The notes under the pieces were generated by a model that ran no database searches, had not been told where the DNA came from, and saw only the letters and a list, made by a program, of their open reading frames with translations. This document shows positions 1 through 8,009 of a DNA stretch of 64,000 nucleotides, piece by piece. A program made the translations under genes and the position numbers. The first letter of the stretch is position 1. The number at the start of each line of letters is the position of its first letter. The stretch is taken from assembly GCF_000473105.1 (NCBI RefSeq), contig NZ_KI421498.1, forward strand, positions 868,001 through 932,000. The letters run 5' to 3'. This DNA is from Phaeobacter inhibens DSM 16374 (GTDB lineage Bacteria; Pseudomonadota; Alphaproteobacteria; Rhodobacterales; Rhodobacteraceae).

Positions 1-87
1 TACCGGCGGGACATCTATGGCCGTGACGCCAAGGTATGGGCCGCACTGGAACGGGCAGGGGTGGTGTTGCCGGGCGTACAAGGGTAA
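1..87 (+). CDS. C-terminal tail of an unidentified protein (cut by window start)
   Basis: An open frame runs from base 1 to a TAA at 85-87 and encodes about 28 residues ending in LPGVQG. It lies 38 bases upstream of the lpxD start in the same direction, so it is probably the end of the preceding gene of the same cluster. The fragment is too short to identify a family. It is called coding because the frame is open from the window edge and fits the same-strand gene spacing. Confidence 0.5.
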   Translation, partial: YRRDIYGRDAKVWAALERAGVVLPGVQG

Positions 88-125
88 TCCTCGGGCCTAA
101 AGGCAACAGACCGGAAGGGCCCGAT

Positions 126-1199
126 ATGTTTACAGTCCGCGAAATCGCCACCTCGCTTCAGGCAGAGGCTGAGGGAGATCTGGATCTGACGGTCCTGCGT
201 GCCGCTGAACCTCAGGATGCCGGGCCGGATGATCTGGCGATGGCGATGGCCCCCAAATATGCCGAGAGCCTGGACGAGGGCAGCGCCCGCGTGGGCCTTG
301 TCTGGGAAGGTGCTGACTGGCAGGCCATGGGCCTGCAGGCGGCAATCTTTGCACCGCGCCCGCGCTTGGCCATGGGCGGCATCACCCGGCTGCTGGATCC
401 CGGACAGGGGTTTGGGCCGGGCGTTCACCCCAGTGCTGTTATCGACCCCGAGGCCGAACTGGGCGACGGTGTCTGTGTCGGCCCGCTGGCAGTTATCGCT
501 GCTGGCGCGCGCATTGGCGCAGGCTCGGTGATCGGGCCGCAATGCTACATCGGTGCGGATGTGACCCTCGGCCGGGACGCCCAACTACGCGAAGGTGTCA
601 GCATTGGCGCGCGCGCGACTATCGGCGACCGGTTTCGTGCCCAACCCGGTGCGCGGGTTGGCGGCGATGGGTTTTCCTATGTCACCCCTGAGGTGTCAGG
701 CGTGGAAACCGCCCGCAAGACCATGGGTGATCAGGGCGAGACCAAAGCGCAAAGCTGGCTGCGCATCCATTCGCTGGGAGCCGTGGACATCGGTAATGAT
801 GTCGAGCTTGGCAGCAACTGTACCATCGACAACGGCACCATCCGCAACACGGTGATCGGCAGCGGCAGCAAGCTGGATAATCTTGTGCATGTCGGCCACA
901 ACACCCGTGTCGGCAAGGATTGCCTGCTCTGCGGGCAGACCGGGATTTCCGGCTCGGTCGATATCGGCAATAACGTGGTTCTGGGCGGGCAGACCGGCGT
1001 TGCCGACAATATCTTCATCGGCGATGGCGTGATCGCAGGGGGGGGCACCAAAATCCTGTCCAATGTACCAGCGGGTCGCGTGGTGATGGGATATCCGGCT
1101 GTCAAAATGGAGACACATACCGAGATGTATAAGGGGCAGCGACGCCTTGGCCGTCTGATGCGCGACATTGAAGCGCTGAAGAAGGCGGTTTTCAAATAA
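126..1199 (+). CDS. lpxD: UDP-3-O-(3-hydroxyacyl)glucosamine N-acyltransferase LpxD
   Basis: LpxD transfers a 3-hydroxyacyl chain from ACP to UDP-3-O-acyl-glucosamine in the cytoplasmic branch of lipid A synthesis. The 357-residue product has a short N-terminal uridine-binding-like domain (about 1-100), then a long run of hexapeptide repeats of the left-handed beta-helix type (for example AELGDGV, ARIGAGS). His258 in the GHNTRV motif matches the catalytic His of the family. The ATG at 126 is preferred over an upstream in-frame start at 36 because a GGAAGGG-like ribosome site lies just before it and MFTVREIA is a typical LpxD opening. The next genes encode an ACP and a ketosynthase, consistent with acyl supply for the envelope. 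Confidence 0.93.
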   Translation: MFTVREIATSLQAEAEGDLDLTVLRAAEPQDAGPDDLAMAMAPKYAESLDEGSARVGLVWEGADWQAMGLQAAIFAPRPRLAMGGITRLLDPGQGFGPGVHPSAVIDPEAELGDGVCVGPLAVIAAGARIGAGSVIGPQCYIGADVTLGRDAQLREGVSIGARATIGDRFRAQPGARVGGDGFSYVTPEVSGVETARKTMGDQGETKAQSWLRIHSLGAVDIGNDVELGSNCTIDNGTIRNTVIGSGSKLDNLVHVGHNTRVGKDCLLCGQTGISGSVDIGNNVVLGGQTGVADNIFIGDGVIAGGGTKILSNVPAGRVVMGYPAVKMETHTEMYKGQRRLGRLMRDIEALKKAVFK

Positions 1200-1247
1200 C
1201 GGCGCAGCAACTACATCACGCAGAATACCATTGATCAGGGGTCCCTT

Positions 1248-1502
1248 ATGAGCACACAGGACAAGGTCATCGCCATCATTGCCGAACAGGCTGTGCTGGA
1301 GCCATCGGATGTGACACTCGACAGCACGCTGGAGGATCTGGGGATCGACAGCCTCGGCCTCGTCGAGAGCATCTTCGCCATTGAGGAAGAGTTTGATATC
1401 ACCATTCCTTTCAATGCCAATGAACCGGAAAAAAGCGATTTCGACATCTCCAACGTGGCAGCAATTATTGCGGGCATCGACAAGCTGATTTCAGAAAAAT
1501 GA
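1248..1502 (+). CDS. Acyl carrier protein
   Basis: An 84-residue acidic protein carrying the phosphopantetheine attachment motif GIDSLGL (Ser35), followed by the usual helix II sequence rich in acidic residues. It would be modified by a 4'-phosphopantetheinyl transferase and carry acyl intermediates as thioesters. It sits between lpxD and a FabF-type ketosynthase rather than in a fabD-fabG-acpP-fabF cluster, so it may be a second, specialised ACP rather than the main fatty-acid AcpP; that is inference. It is shorter than the rhizobial AcpXL carriers used for very long lipid A chains, so I do not use that name. No fabZ or long-chain acyltransferase is adjacent. Confidence 0.85.
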   Translation: MSTQDKVIAIIAEQAVLEPSDVTLDSTLEDLGIDSLGLVESIFAIEEEFDITIPFNANEPEKSDFDISNVAAIIAGIDKLISEK

Positions 1503-1530
1503 CAATGCGGATTCGGCTTGGAGACGACAA

Positions 1531-2739
1531 ATGAACCGGGTTGTCATCACCGGGATGGGGACGATCAACGCGCTTGGACACACTGTGTCCGAGACGATGA
1601 CCTCAATGGCCGAGGGGCGCTGCGGCATTGGCGAACTTGAGTTTCAAGATGTCGATCGTCTGTCCATCCGAATTGGGGGTCAGGTGCGCGGGTTTGAGGC
1701 GGAGGGTCGCTTTAACCGCCAGCAGATGAGCCTTTATGACCGGTTTACCCAGTTCACGTTGACAGCCGCCAAAGAGGCGATAGACCAATCCGGTCTGGAG
1801 TTTCATGGCGAGCTGTCGCAGAAATCCGGCGTGGTACTTGGCACGGCCGGCGGCGGCGTATCGACTTGGGACGATAACTATCGTTCGGTCTATGAGGCGG
1901 GGAAGAACCGTGTCCATCCCTTCGTCGTTCCAAAGTTGATGAACAACGCCGCAGCCAGTCACGTCTCCATGGAACACAATCTGAAGGGGCCAAGTTTCAC
2001 GGTGTCCACCGCCTGTGCCTCCTCCAATCATGCGATGGCACAGGCGTTTCAGATGGTCCGCTCCGGGATGGCGCCGGTGATGATCACAGGCGGGTCGGAG
2101 TCGATGCTGTGCTTTGGCGGGGTGAAGGCCTGGGAGGGGTTGCGGGTAATGTCACGCGATGCCTGCCGTCCCTTCAGCGCCAATCGTAATGGGATGGTGC
2201 AGGGCGAAGGCGCCGGCGTGTTTGTCTTCGAAGACTACGAGCACGCCCGCGCCCGCGGTGCCGATATCATTTGCGAGGTCATTGGCTTTGCGATGTCATC
2301 GGATGCCGCCGATATCGTGATGCCCAGCAAACAAGGCGCAGCGCGGGCCATTGCTGGCGCCTTGCACGATGCGAAGCTGAACCCGGAGGATGTCGGCTAT
2401 GTCAACGCCCATGGCACAGGGACTGCCGCCAACGACAAAACCGAATGTGCCGCGGTGGCTGATGTCTTTGGCCCGCACGCTGATAATCTGATGATATCTT
2501 CCACCAAGTCCATGCACGGCCACCTGATTGGCGGCACAGGCGCGGTGGAGCTGCTGGCCTGCATCATGGCTCTGCGCGACGGAGTTGTGGCGCCCACCAT
2601 CGGTTATGAGGAACCCGATCCCGAATGCGCGCTCGATGTGGTGCCGAATGAGGCGCGACAGGCCGATGTGACTGTCGCCCTCAGCAATGCCTTTGCCTTC
2701 GGTGGGTTGAACGCGGTGCTGGCCCTGCGAAAGATCTGA
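1531..2739 (+). CDS. Beta-ketoacyl-ACP synthase, FabF-like (KAS II type)
   Basis: A 402-residue thiolase-fold condensing enzyme of the KAS I/II family, which elongates acyl-ACP with malonyl-ACP. The Cys-His-His triad is visible: Cys162 in STACASSN, His294 in NAHGTGT and His331 in SMHGHLIGG. It starts 28 bases after the stop of the ACP gene, so the two are almost certainly cotranscribed and probably work as a pair. Its place behind lpxD rather than fabG/acpP suggests a dedicated role in making a particular acyl chain, perhaps for lipid A, but specificity cannot be read from sequence. FabB-type or polyketide-type activity is a less likely alternative. Confidence 0.88.
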   Translation: MNRVVITGMGTINALGHTVSETMTSMAEGRCGIGELEFQDVDRLSIRIGGQVRGFEAEGRFNRQQMSLYDRFTQFTLTAAKEAIDQSGLEFHGELSQKSGVVLGTAGGGVSTWDDNYRSVYEAGKNRVHPFVVPKLMNNAAASHVSMEHNLKGPSFTVSTACASSNHAMAQAFQMVRSGMAPVMITGGSESMLCFGGVKAWEGLRVMSRDACRPFSANRNGMVQGEGAGVFVFEDYEHARARGADIICEVIGFAMSSDAADIVMPSKQGAARAIAGALHDAKLNPEDVGYVNAHGTGTAANDKTECAAVADVFGPHADNLMISSTKSMHGHLIGGTGAVELLACIMALRDGVVAPTIGYEEPDPECALDVVPNEARQADVTVALSNAFAFGGLNAVLALRKI

Positions 2740-2772
2740 GCGCGCAGCCGGACACCCGGAAGTAAAACATAA

Positions 2773-2810
2773 AAAACCGCCACGATCCGGGCCCAGATCG
2801 CGGCGGTTTT
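2773..2810. terminator. Bidirectional Rho-independent terminator
   Basis: Near-perfect stem (arms 2773-2787 and 2796-2810, one A/C mismatch) with a GGGCCC-containing loop; A-run on the left arm and T-run on the right, so it can end both the plus-strand lpxD-ACP-KS transcript and the minus-strand IalB gene that converges on it. Confidence 0.85.
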
Positions 2811-2836
2811 CAGTATGGGCGTTTGTGCCTGGTGAC

Positions 2837-3478
2837 TTACTGTTTCACCACATCCACAACGTTATAGCCGGCGGTAAAGCCACTCAGCGACAGCTCCATA
2901 TTGATCACCTGATCAGGGGCGGGTGCCGGGCGCAGACTCAATGTGGCTTTCTTGCCTTTTTTGAAGGCTGAGATGTCGGTCTCGGTAAGGCCGATCTGCG
3001 CCACACAACCCATCGGGTTGCAGAACGAGTAATTATACCGCTTGCCCGGTGCGCCATCAATGGAGATGGTCAGTGCTGCGGGCAGCAGCGTTTCCAGCGG
3101 AACAATGACCGTGGCGCCGGCAACTGCCTGGCTGCCTTCCTGATTGATCCGGAACATCGAAAACTCTGCCATCGGGTTCCCGGACGTATCGGTCATGATC
3201 TGCAGCAGTGAGCAGGGGTCGCTTTCTTCTTCGGTCTTGACGCAGGCCAGATCCCAGTCGCCGTGAGTTTCTTTGGAATAGCGCTGGCCCAATTGCGGGC
3301 CGTCCTGCACGGGCTGGCCTAGATCCAAGACGTCATCGGCCTTCGGGGCCTCCGTCGTGGCCTCTGCGGCGGGCTGGCTCTCTTCGGTCTCGGCCGCCCC
3401 AGCGGTGTCCTGCGCCATCACGGGCAGCGGCAGCGCCATCAGCGCGGCCAGGGTCATCGGGGTCAGGGACTTGATCAT
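2837..3478 (-). CDS. Invasion-associated locus B (IalB) family secreted protein
   Basis: A 213-residue protein with an N-terminal signal peptide (MIKSLTPMTLAALMALPLPVMA, probable cleavage after VMA), an acidic Ala/Glu-rich linker (about 23-50) and a C-terminal domain matching the IalB family: GDWDLAC, a Cys-containing CSLLQI segment, and YNYSFCNPMGCVAQIGL. The paired cysteines suggest disulfides in the periplasm. IalB was named for Bartonella invasion, but homologues are widespread in free-living alphaproteobacteria, where the role is poorly defined, so the name should not be taken as evidence of virulence. A GAGG ribosome site precedes the ATG. It is a single gene convergent with the ketosynthase. 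Confidence 0.82.
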   Translation of the reverse strand: MIKSLTPMTLAALMALPLPVMAQDTAGAAETEESQPAAEATTEAPKADDVLDLGQPVQDGPQLGQRYSKETHGDWDLACVKTEEESDPCSLLQIMTDTSGNPMAEFSMFRINQEGSQAVAGATVIVPLETLLPAALTISIDGAPGKRYNYSFCNPMGCVAQIGLTETDISAFKKGKKATLSLRPAPAPDQVINMELSLSGFTAGYNVVDVVKQ

Positions 3479-3620
3479 GATTGCCTCATCTATCCTGTGT
3501 TATCGGCCCGATGTAGCATGCCCTAAACCCGGTGTCAGTCCCATAACCATCTCAGGCCCCAGCACTGGCGGGGAATTGATTGGATTGCACGTCAGAGATG
3601 GAAGCCGCTGGATTAAAACA

Positions 3621-3650
3621 AAAAAGGGAGCAAAGAATGCTCCCTTTTTC
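3621..3650. terminator. Bidirectional Rho-independent terminator
   Basis: Perfect 7-bp stem GGGAGCA / TGCTCCC (3626-3632 and 3638-3644) around an AAGAA loop, flanked by six A on the left and five T on the right. No protein gene on either strand ends nearby, so it probably ends an untranslated RNA, most likely on the minus strand (see 3853-3930). Confidence 0.75.
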
Positions 3651-3852
3651 GTATTTTTTCTCCCCGTCGGACTGGCCGACTTAGTTATTGGGAGGACGTT
3701 ACGAAAGGGTCGGCCATCGGTCAACATGCAAAGAGAAAAAAATGTCGCAGTTAAGGGATTAATTGACGCCTTCGCATAACGCGCGCGCAATGGGCACGAA
3801 ACACGCCTGACATACAGGGGGACAGCCACCGGAATGCCCAATAACGCGGCAC

Positions 3853-3930
3853 AAAAAAAGGCCGTGCGCGAAGCACGGCCCAGTCTGACAGGGAGGAAAT
3901 GTCCGCCGAACCAACCGCATGATGGTCGAC
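3853..3930 (-). ncRNA. Candidate small RNA with CCTCCC motif and own terminator
   Basis: On the minus strand a GATAAT-like -10 element (3941-3936) is followed by about 50 bases without structure, the motif TTTCCTCCC (around 3892-3900), and a strong hairpin GGCCGTGC-gcgaa-type (3860-3880) ending in a run of seven T. No minus-strand gene lies upstream whose message this could terminate, because the flanking herA-like gene is on the plus strand. Alphaproteobacterial small RNAs with anti-Shine-Dalgarno CCUCC motifs are known (the Rhodobacter CcsR group, alpha-r14-type RNAs); membership here is only an analogy. No clear -35 element is visible, and the 5' end is a guess. Confidence 0.4.
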
Positions 3931-4023
3931 GGGCAATTATCACTCTCGCATTCAAAGGTTAATTTTGTATTTTCATTTCACAGAAACCGCAGTGTGCGGG
4001 ATGACAACAGCCGGGGGCAGATC

Positions 4024-5568
4024 ATGCAGGACAAGTTATTTATCGGGGGCGGTGGTGAAAACTATGCGGATCCGCAGGCGCTCACGCTCAAATACGCCAA
4101 TCGTCATGGGTTGATCGCAGGCGCAACCGGCACCGGCAAGACCGTTACCCTGCAGATCCTGGCAGAGAGTTTTTCCAATGCGGGCGTTCCGGTGATCTTG
4201 TCAGATGTGAAGGGCGATCTTTCCGGGCTCGCGAAATCCGGCAGCGCCACGCACAAGCTGCACGACGCCTTTACCAGCCGGGCCGACAAAATCGGATTTA
4301 GCGACTATAGCTACCATGCCTGTCCGGTCACCTTCTGGGATCTCTACGGCCAACAGGGCCATCCGGTACGCACCACTGTCGCCGAGATGGGGCCGCTGCT
4401 GCTTGCGCGATTGTTGGAGCTGAGCGAGGCACAGGAGGGCATTCTGAACATCGCGTTCCGTCTCGCGGATGAGGAGGGGCTGGCGCTGCTGGATCTGAAG
4501 GATCTACAGGCGCTGCTGGTCTGGGTGGGGGAAAACCGCGCGCAGCTATCGCTGCGCTACGGCAATGTCTCTACCGCCTCAATCGGGGCAATCCAGCGCC
4601 GATTGCTGGTGCTGGAAAACCAGGGCGGCGCGCAGCTCTTTGGGGAACCTGCGCTGGACCTTGCCGATCTGATGCGCTGCACGGCGGATGGGCAGGGCAT
4701 GGTCAATATCCTCGCTGCGGACAAGCTGATGGCTGCACCGGGATTATATGCAACATTCCTGCTCTGGCTGCTCAGCGAGCTGTTCGAAGAACTGCCGGAG
4801 GTGGGCGACCCTGACAAACCGAAGTTGGTCTTTTTCTTCGACGAGGCGCATCTGCTGTTTGATGATGCCCCCAAGGCGCTCATAGACAAGGTGGAACAGG
4901 TGGCGCGTCTGATCCGTTCCAAAGGGGTCGGGATCTATTTTATCACCCAGAACCCGGCTGACGTGCCGGAAGACATCCTTGGCCAGCTTGGCAACCGCAT
5001 CCAGCACGCACTGCGAGCGTTCACCGCGCGCGACCGCAGGAACCTGCGCATGGCGGCGGAGACCTATCGAGAGAACCCGCGGTTTTCGACTGAAGAGGCC
5101 ATCCGCGAGGTTGGCGTTGGCGAGGCGGTCACCTCTATGCTGCAAAAGAAGGGCATCCCCGGTGTTGTAGAACGCACGCTGATCCGCCCACCCAGTTCCC
5201 AACTGGGGCCGATCACCGCCGCCGAGCGTGCGGCGTTCTTGCAGACCTCAGATATGGCGGGAAAATACGATCAGACCCAGGACCGACGCTCCGCTTATGA
5301 GATTCTGGCGGAACGCGCTGCCAAAGCCGCTGCTGAGGCTGAGGTCGCAGAGGAAGCGGCCGAAATCGCACCGGAACCCATGGCGCGTGAGTATAACGCC
5401 GGGCGACGTTATTCCGGGAGCCGGGTCAGCCGTTCGTCATCACGGCGAATGAAACCGCGCGACAGCTTTGCCTCCGCCATGTCCGAAGCGGTGATCAAGG
5501 AGCTGAAGGGCACAACCGGACGTCGGCTTGTTCGTGGCATTCTCGGGGGGCTGTTCAAGGGGCGCTAA
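4024..5568 (+). CDS. HerA-like / DUF853 ATPase (YjgR family)
   Basis: A 514-residue P-loop ATPase. Walker A is GATGTGKT (residues 33-40), Walker B is KLVFFFDEAHLLF (about 265), and the motif IYFITQNPADVPEDILGQLG matches the conserved block of the DUF853/YjgR branch of HerA-FtsK ATPases. The C-terminal ~90 residues are Ala/Glu-rich and then basic and Ser/Arg-rich, a likely flexible tail. The family is thought to move DNA or protein using ATP, but its physiological job is not established. The ATG at 4024, behind GGGGGCAG, is chosen over an upstream frame extension because homologues begin close to the xIGGGGE motif. It is a single-gene unit ending at a strong terminator. Confidence 0.85.
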   Translation: MQDKLFIGGGGENYADPQALTLKYANRHGLIAGATGTGKTVTLQILAESFSNAGVPVILSDVKGDLSGLAKSGSATHKLHDAFTSRADKIGFSDYSYHACPVTFWDLYGQQGHPVRTTVAEMGPLLLARLLELSEAQEGILNIAFRLADEEGLALLDLKDLQALLVWVGENRAQLSLRYGNVSTASIGAIQRRLLVLENQGGAQLFGEPALDLADLMRCTADGQGMVNILAADKLMAAPGLYATFLLWLLSELFEELPEVGDPDKPKLVFFFDEAHLLFDDAPKALIDKVEQVARLIRSKGVGIYFITQNPADVPEDILGQLGNRIQHALRAFTARDRRNLRMAAETYRENPRFSTEEAIREVGVGEAVTSMLQKKGIPGVVERTLIRPPSSQLGPITAAERAAFLQTSDMAGKYDQTQDRRSAYEILAERAAKAAAEAEVAEEAAEIAPEPMAREYNAGRRYSGSRVSRSSSRRMKPRDSFASAMSEAVIKELKGTTGRRLVRGILGGLFKGR

Positions 5569-5597
5569 GCCTCTCGTCCGATAGCCGGACCAAAAGA

Positions 5598-5630
5598 AAA
5601 CGCCGCCCGGGATACCCACGGGCGGCGTTT
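5598..5630. terminator. Bidirectional Rho-independent terminator
   Basis: Perfect 9-bp GC stem (5601-5609 with 5619-5627) with A's before and T's after; shared by the converging herA-like gene (plus) and the livGFHM transcript (minus). Confidence 0.85.
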
Positions 5631-5676
5631 CGATTTTTATGGGCCCGGTTGTCAGACCGGTAGCGCATCTCCGAAT

Positions 5677-6999
5677 TTACCGTTCCGGGATCAGGCCACG
5701 GGGGCTGAAGCGCAACACCAGCAGCAGGATCAGACCCATGGTCAGCAAACGCATATGCGACGCACTTTCCAACAGATGAACCTTGAGCGCGTTGGTGTCC
5801 GCCATGCCTGCGGTCAGCGTTTCGATCAGCAGAATGCCCATCGGCTCCACCTTGATCCACAGGAACCAGATCAGCAAACCACCCAGCACCGCGCCAAAGT
5901 TGTTGCCGGACCCGCCGACAATCACCATCACCCAGATCAGAAAGGTGAAACGCAAGGGGTTATAGGTGCCCGGTGTCAGCTGGCTGTCCAGCGTGGTCAT
6001 CATCGCCCCGGCTATGCCACAGATCGCAGAGCCAAGGATGAAGATCTGCAGATGGCGGCGGGTCACATCCTTGCCCATCGCCTCGGCCGCCACCTCATTG
6101 TCACGGATTGCATGCATCATACGGCCCCAAGGGCTTTTCAATGCCATCTGCGCCATCCACAGCAGCGCCAGCAACACAACGGTGAACAACAGCGAATAGC
6201 CCAGCTTCACATAGAGCGTGGAGGCCAGAACCGGATCCAGACCATAGTCCGCTGCCTTGGCGGCAAACGCGGCATCGTTCTGCAGATCAACCTCATAGGG
6301 CAGGGGCCGGGGCAGGCCGACGACGTTCTTCACGCCGCGCGACAACCAGTCCTCATTCTTCAGAACCGAGATGATGATCTCGGCAATGCCAAGCGTCGCA
6401 ATCGCCAGATAATCGGACCGCAGACCCAGCGCCGTTTTGCCGATCAGCCAAGCAACACCTGCCGCCAGCAGACCGCCTGCAGGCCAGGCCAGCAGCACCG
6501 GCAGGCCAAGCCCGCCAAGGTTGCCTTCAAGTGCGGGGTTGATTGCCTCGACGCCGGCCACCGCCGGGTCAAAAATCGCCCGGTAAACCACGAAGCCCAG
6601 GATCAGCACCGCCAGCAGCACCGCAATACGCAGCTTACCGGCAGGCACCATCCGCATGGTTGCAACGGCCGCAACCAGCGTCATCGCCCCCATGGCCAGA
6701 GCCATGATGATCCCGACACCGCCCTGGCTCCACGCGCCCGGTGTTGGCGCGGTGGACACCAGTACGACGGCCAGACCACCCAAGGCGACAAAGCCCATGA
6801 TGCCGACATTGAACAAACCGGCAAAGCCCCACTGAAGATTGACGCCAATCGCCATGATGGCCGACACCAATCCCATATTCAGGATCACCAGAGCCGAGTT
6901 CCAGGACCCGGAGAAGAAGAGGAAATTGGTGCTGCCTTCAAGCAGGATCAGCACGCCAACAAACAGAAACAGCAGGGATGTTTTGACTGTCTCGCTCAT
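5677..6999 (-). CDS. livM: Branched-chain amino-acid/amide ABC transporter permease LivM
   Basis: A 440-residue inner-membrane permease of the LivM (BPD_transp_2) type with about ten hydrophobic segments and the family signature around GKDVTRRHLQIFILGSAICG and IVGGSGNNFGAVLGG. It pairs with LivH to form the membrane channel of a HAAT-family importer. It is longer than E. coli LivM because of extra segments around residues 90-160. Its start overlaps the end of livH by 4 bases (ATGA), so the two are translationally coupled. It is the last gene of the livGFHM unit. The substrate could be leucine-type amino acids, urea or short amides; the sequence does not settle this. Confidence 0.9.
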   Translation of the reverse strand: MSETVKTSLLFLFVGVLILLEGSTNFLFFSGSWNSALVILNMGLVSAIMAIGVNLQWGFAGLFNVGIMGFVALGGLAVVLVSTAPTPGAWSQGGVGIIMALAMGAMTLVAAVATMRMVPAGKLRIAVLLAVLILGFVVYRAIFDPAVAGVEAINPALEGNLGGLGLPVLLAWPAGGLLAAGVAWLIGKTALGLRSDYLAIATLGIAEIIISVLKNEDWLSRGVKNVVGLPRPLPYEVDLQNDAAFAAKAADYGLDPVLASTLYVKLGYSLLFTVVLLALLWMAQMALKSPWGRMMHAIRDNEVAAEAMGKDVTRRHLQIFILGSAICGIAGAMMTTLDSQLTPGTYNPLRFTFLIWVMVIVGGSGNNFGAVLGGLLIWFLWIKVEPMGILLIETLTAGMADTNALKVHLLESASHMRLLTMGLILLLVLRFSPRGLIPER

Positions 7000-8006
7000 A
7001 CCACTTTTCCTTTGAAAAGGCCCGTGGGCTTGAACAGAAGCACGACCACAAGGATCGCAAAGGACACGGCGAATTTGTAATCCGTGCTCAGAAGCTGGAC
7101 GAGGCCATCCGGTTTCATCGTTTCAGGCACAACATAGGTCAGCACCTTTTTCCACGCATAGGTGATCGTCACCTCGGAGAATGCGATGATGAAGCCACCC
7201 GCAATGGCACCCACCGGGCTGCCCAGACCGCCAACGATGGCGGCGGCAAAGATCGGCAGCAGCAACTGAAAATAGGTGAAGGGTTTGAAAGACTTATCCA
7301 AACCATACAGGACACCGGCAATGGTCGCGAGGGTCGCAACGATCAACCACGTGTACATCACCACCCGCTCCGGGTTGATACCCGAGAGCAGCGCCAGATC
7401 TTCGTTGTCTGAATAGGCGCGCATGGATTTGCCGGTGCGGGTCTTGTTCAGGAACCAGAACAGCAGTGCCACAACCACAACCGCAGTGATCACGGTGATC
7501 CCCTGCGTGGTCTTGATCGCCAGACCTTCGCGCAGGCCGGTCAACGCCTTGAAATCCCGCGCGGAAATGATGAACCTCTCGCCGTCAGCAAACCGCTGGT
7601 CACCCGGCCCGATGATAAATCGCACAAGGCCGTTCATCATGAACATCACCCCAAGCGAGACCATGACAAAAATCACCGGCTTGGCCTTTTGCGCGCGGTA
7701 GAACCGATAAACGGTACGATCCGTAATCAGCATCAACAGCATACAGCCCGCAATACCGATAGGCAGCGCCAGCAGCGCAGTCGGCAGGGGGCCAAAGCTG
7801 ATGCCCATCGACTGGAACCACCAGGTCACGAGAATGGTGATCATGGTACCAAAGGCCATGGTGTCGCCATGGGCAAAGTTCGAAAACCGCAGCACCGAAT
7901 AAATCAGCGTCACGCCAAGCGCACCAAGCGCCAGTTGACTGCCATAAGCGATTGCCGGAACCCCGACAAAATTGGTAAGCGCCACAAGGGCGTTGAGGAA
8001 GTCCAT
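6996..8006 (-). CDS. livH: Branched-chain amino-acid/amide ABC transporter permease LivH
   Basis: A 336-residue membrane protein with eight or so hydrophobic helices and the LivH landmarks GVTLIYSVLRFSNFAHGDTMA near the N terminus and FAAAIVGGLGSPVGAIAGG near residue 245. It is the second transmembrane subunit of the importer encoded by 5.7-10.9 kb. The gene lies 3 bases downstream of livF and overlaps livM by 4 bases, a compact coupled arrangement. Length and motifs are ordinary for the family, so the assignment is firm although the transported solute is not. Confidence 0.9.
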   Translation of the reverse strand: MDFLNALVALTNFVGVPAIAYGSQLALGALGVTLIYSVLRFSNFAHGDTMAFGTMITILVTWWFQSMGISFGPLPTALLALPIGIAGCMLLMLITDRTVYRFYRAQKAKPVIFVMVSLGVMFMMNGLVRFIIGPGDQRFADGERFIISARDFKALTGLREGLAIKTTQGITVITAVVVVALLFWFLNKTRTGKSMRAYSDNEDLALLSGINPERVVMYTWLIVATLATIAGVLYGLDKSFKPFTYFQLLLPIFAAAIVGGLGSPVGAIAGGFIIAFSEVTITYAWKKVLTYVVPETMKPDGLVQLLSTDYKFAVSFAILVVVLLFKPTGLFKGKVV

Positions 8007-8009
8007 CTC

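Larger units (their letters stand above)
3479..4023. other. Non-coding stretch with two terminators and candidate small RNAs
   Basis: About 545 bases between the divergently oriented ialB and herA-like genes. The open frames here have no ribosome site or recognisable sequence. The stretch holds a perfect terminator hairpin at 3626-3644, a second strong hairpin at 3860-3880 with a T-run only on the minus strand, and two minus-strand CCTCCC motifs, each upstream of one of those hairpins. That arrangement is what tandem small RNA genes would look like. Confidence 0.5.

Noticed and set aside
3899-3922. A GGGAGGA ribosome-site-like sequence followed by a 7-codon frame on the plus strand
   Set aside because: The purine-rich motif is simply the complement of the CCTCCC motif of the candidate minus-strand RNA, and the spacing to ATG is too short for normal initiation.
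5755-7080. A 441-codon plus-strand open frame opposite livM
   Set aside because: It mirrors hydrophobic permease codons and gives an implausible Gln/His/Arg-rich protein; livM motifs and overlaps support the minus strand.
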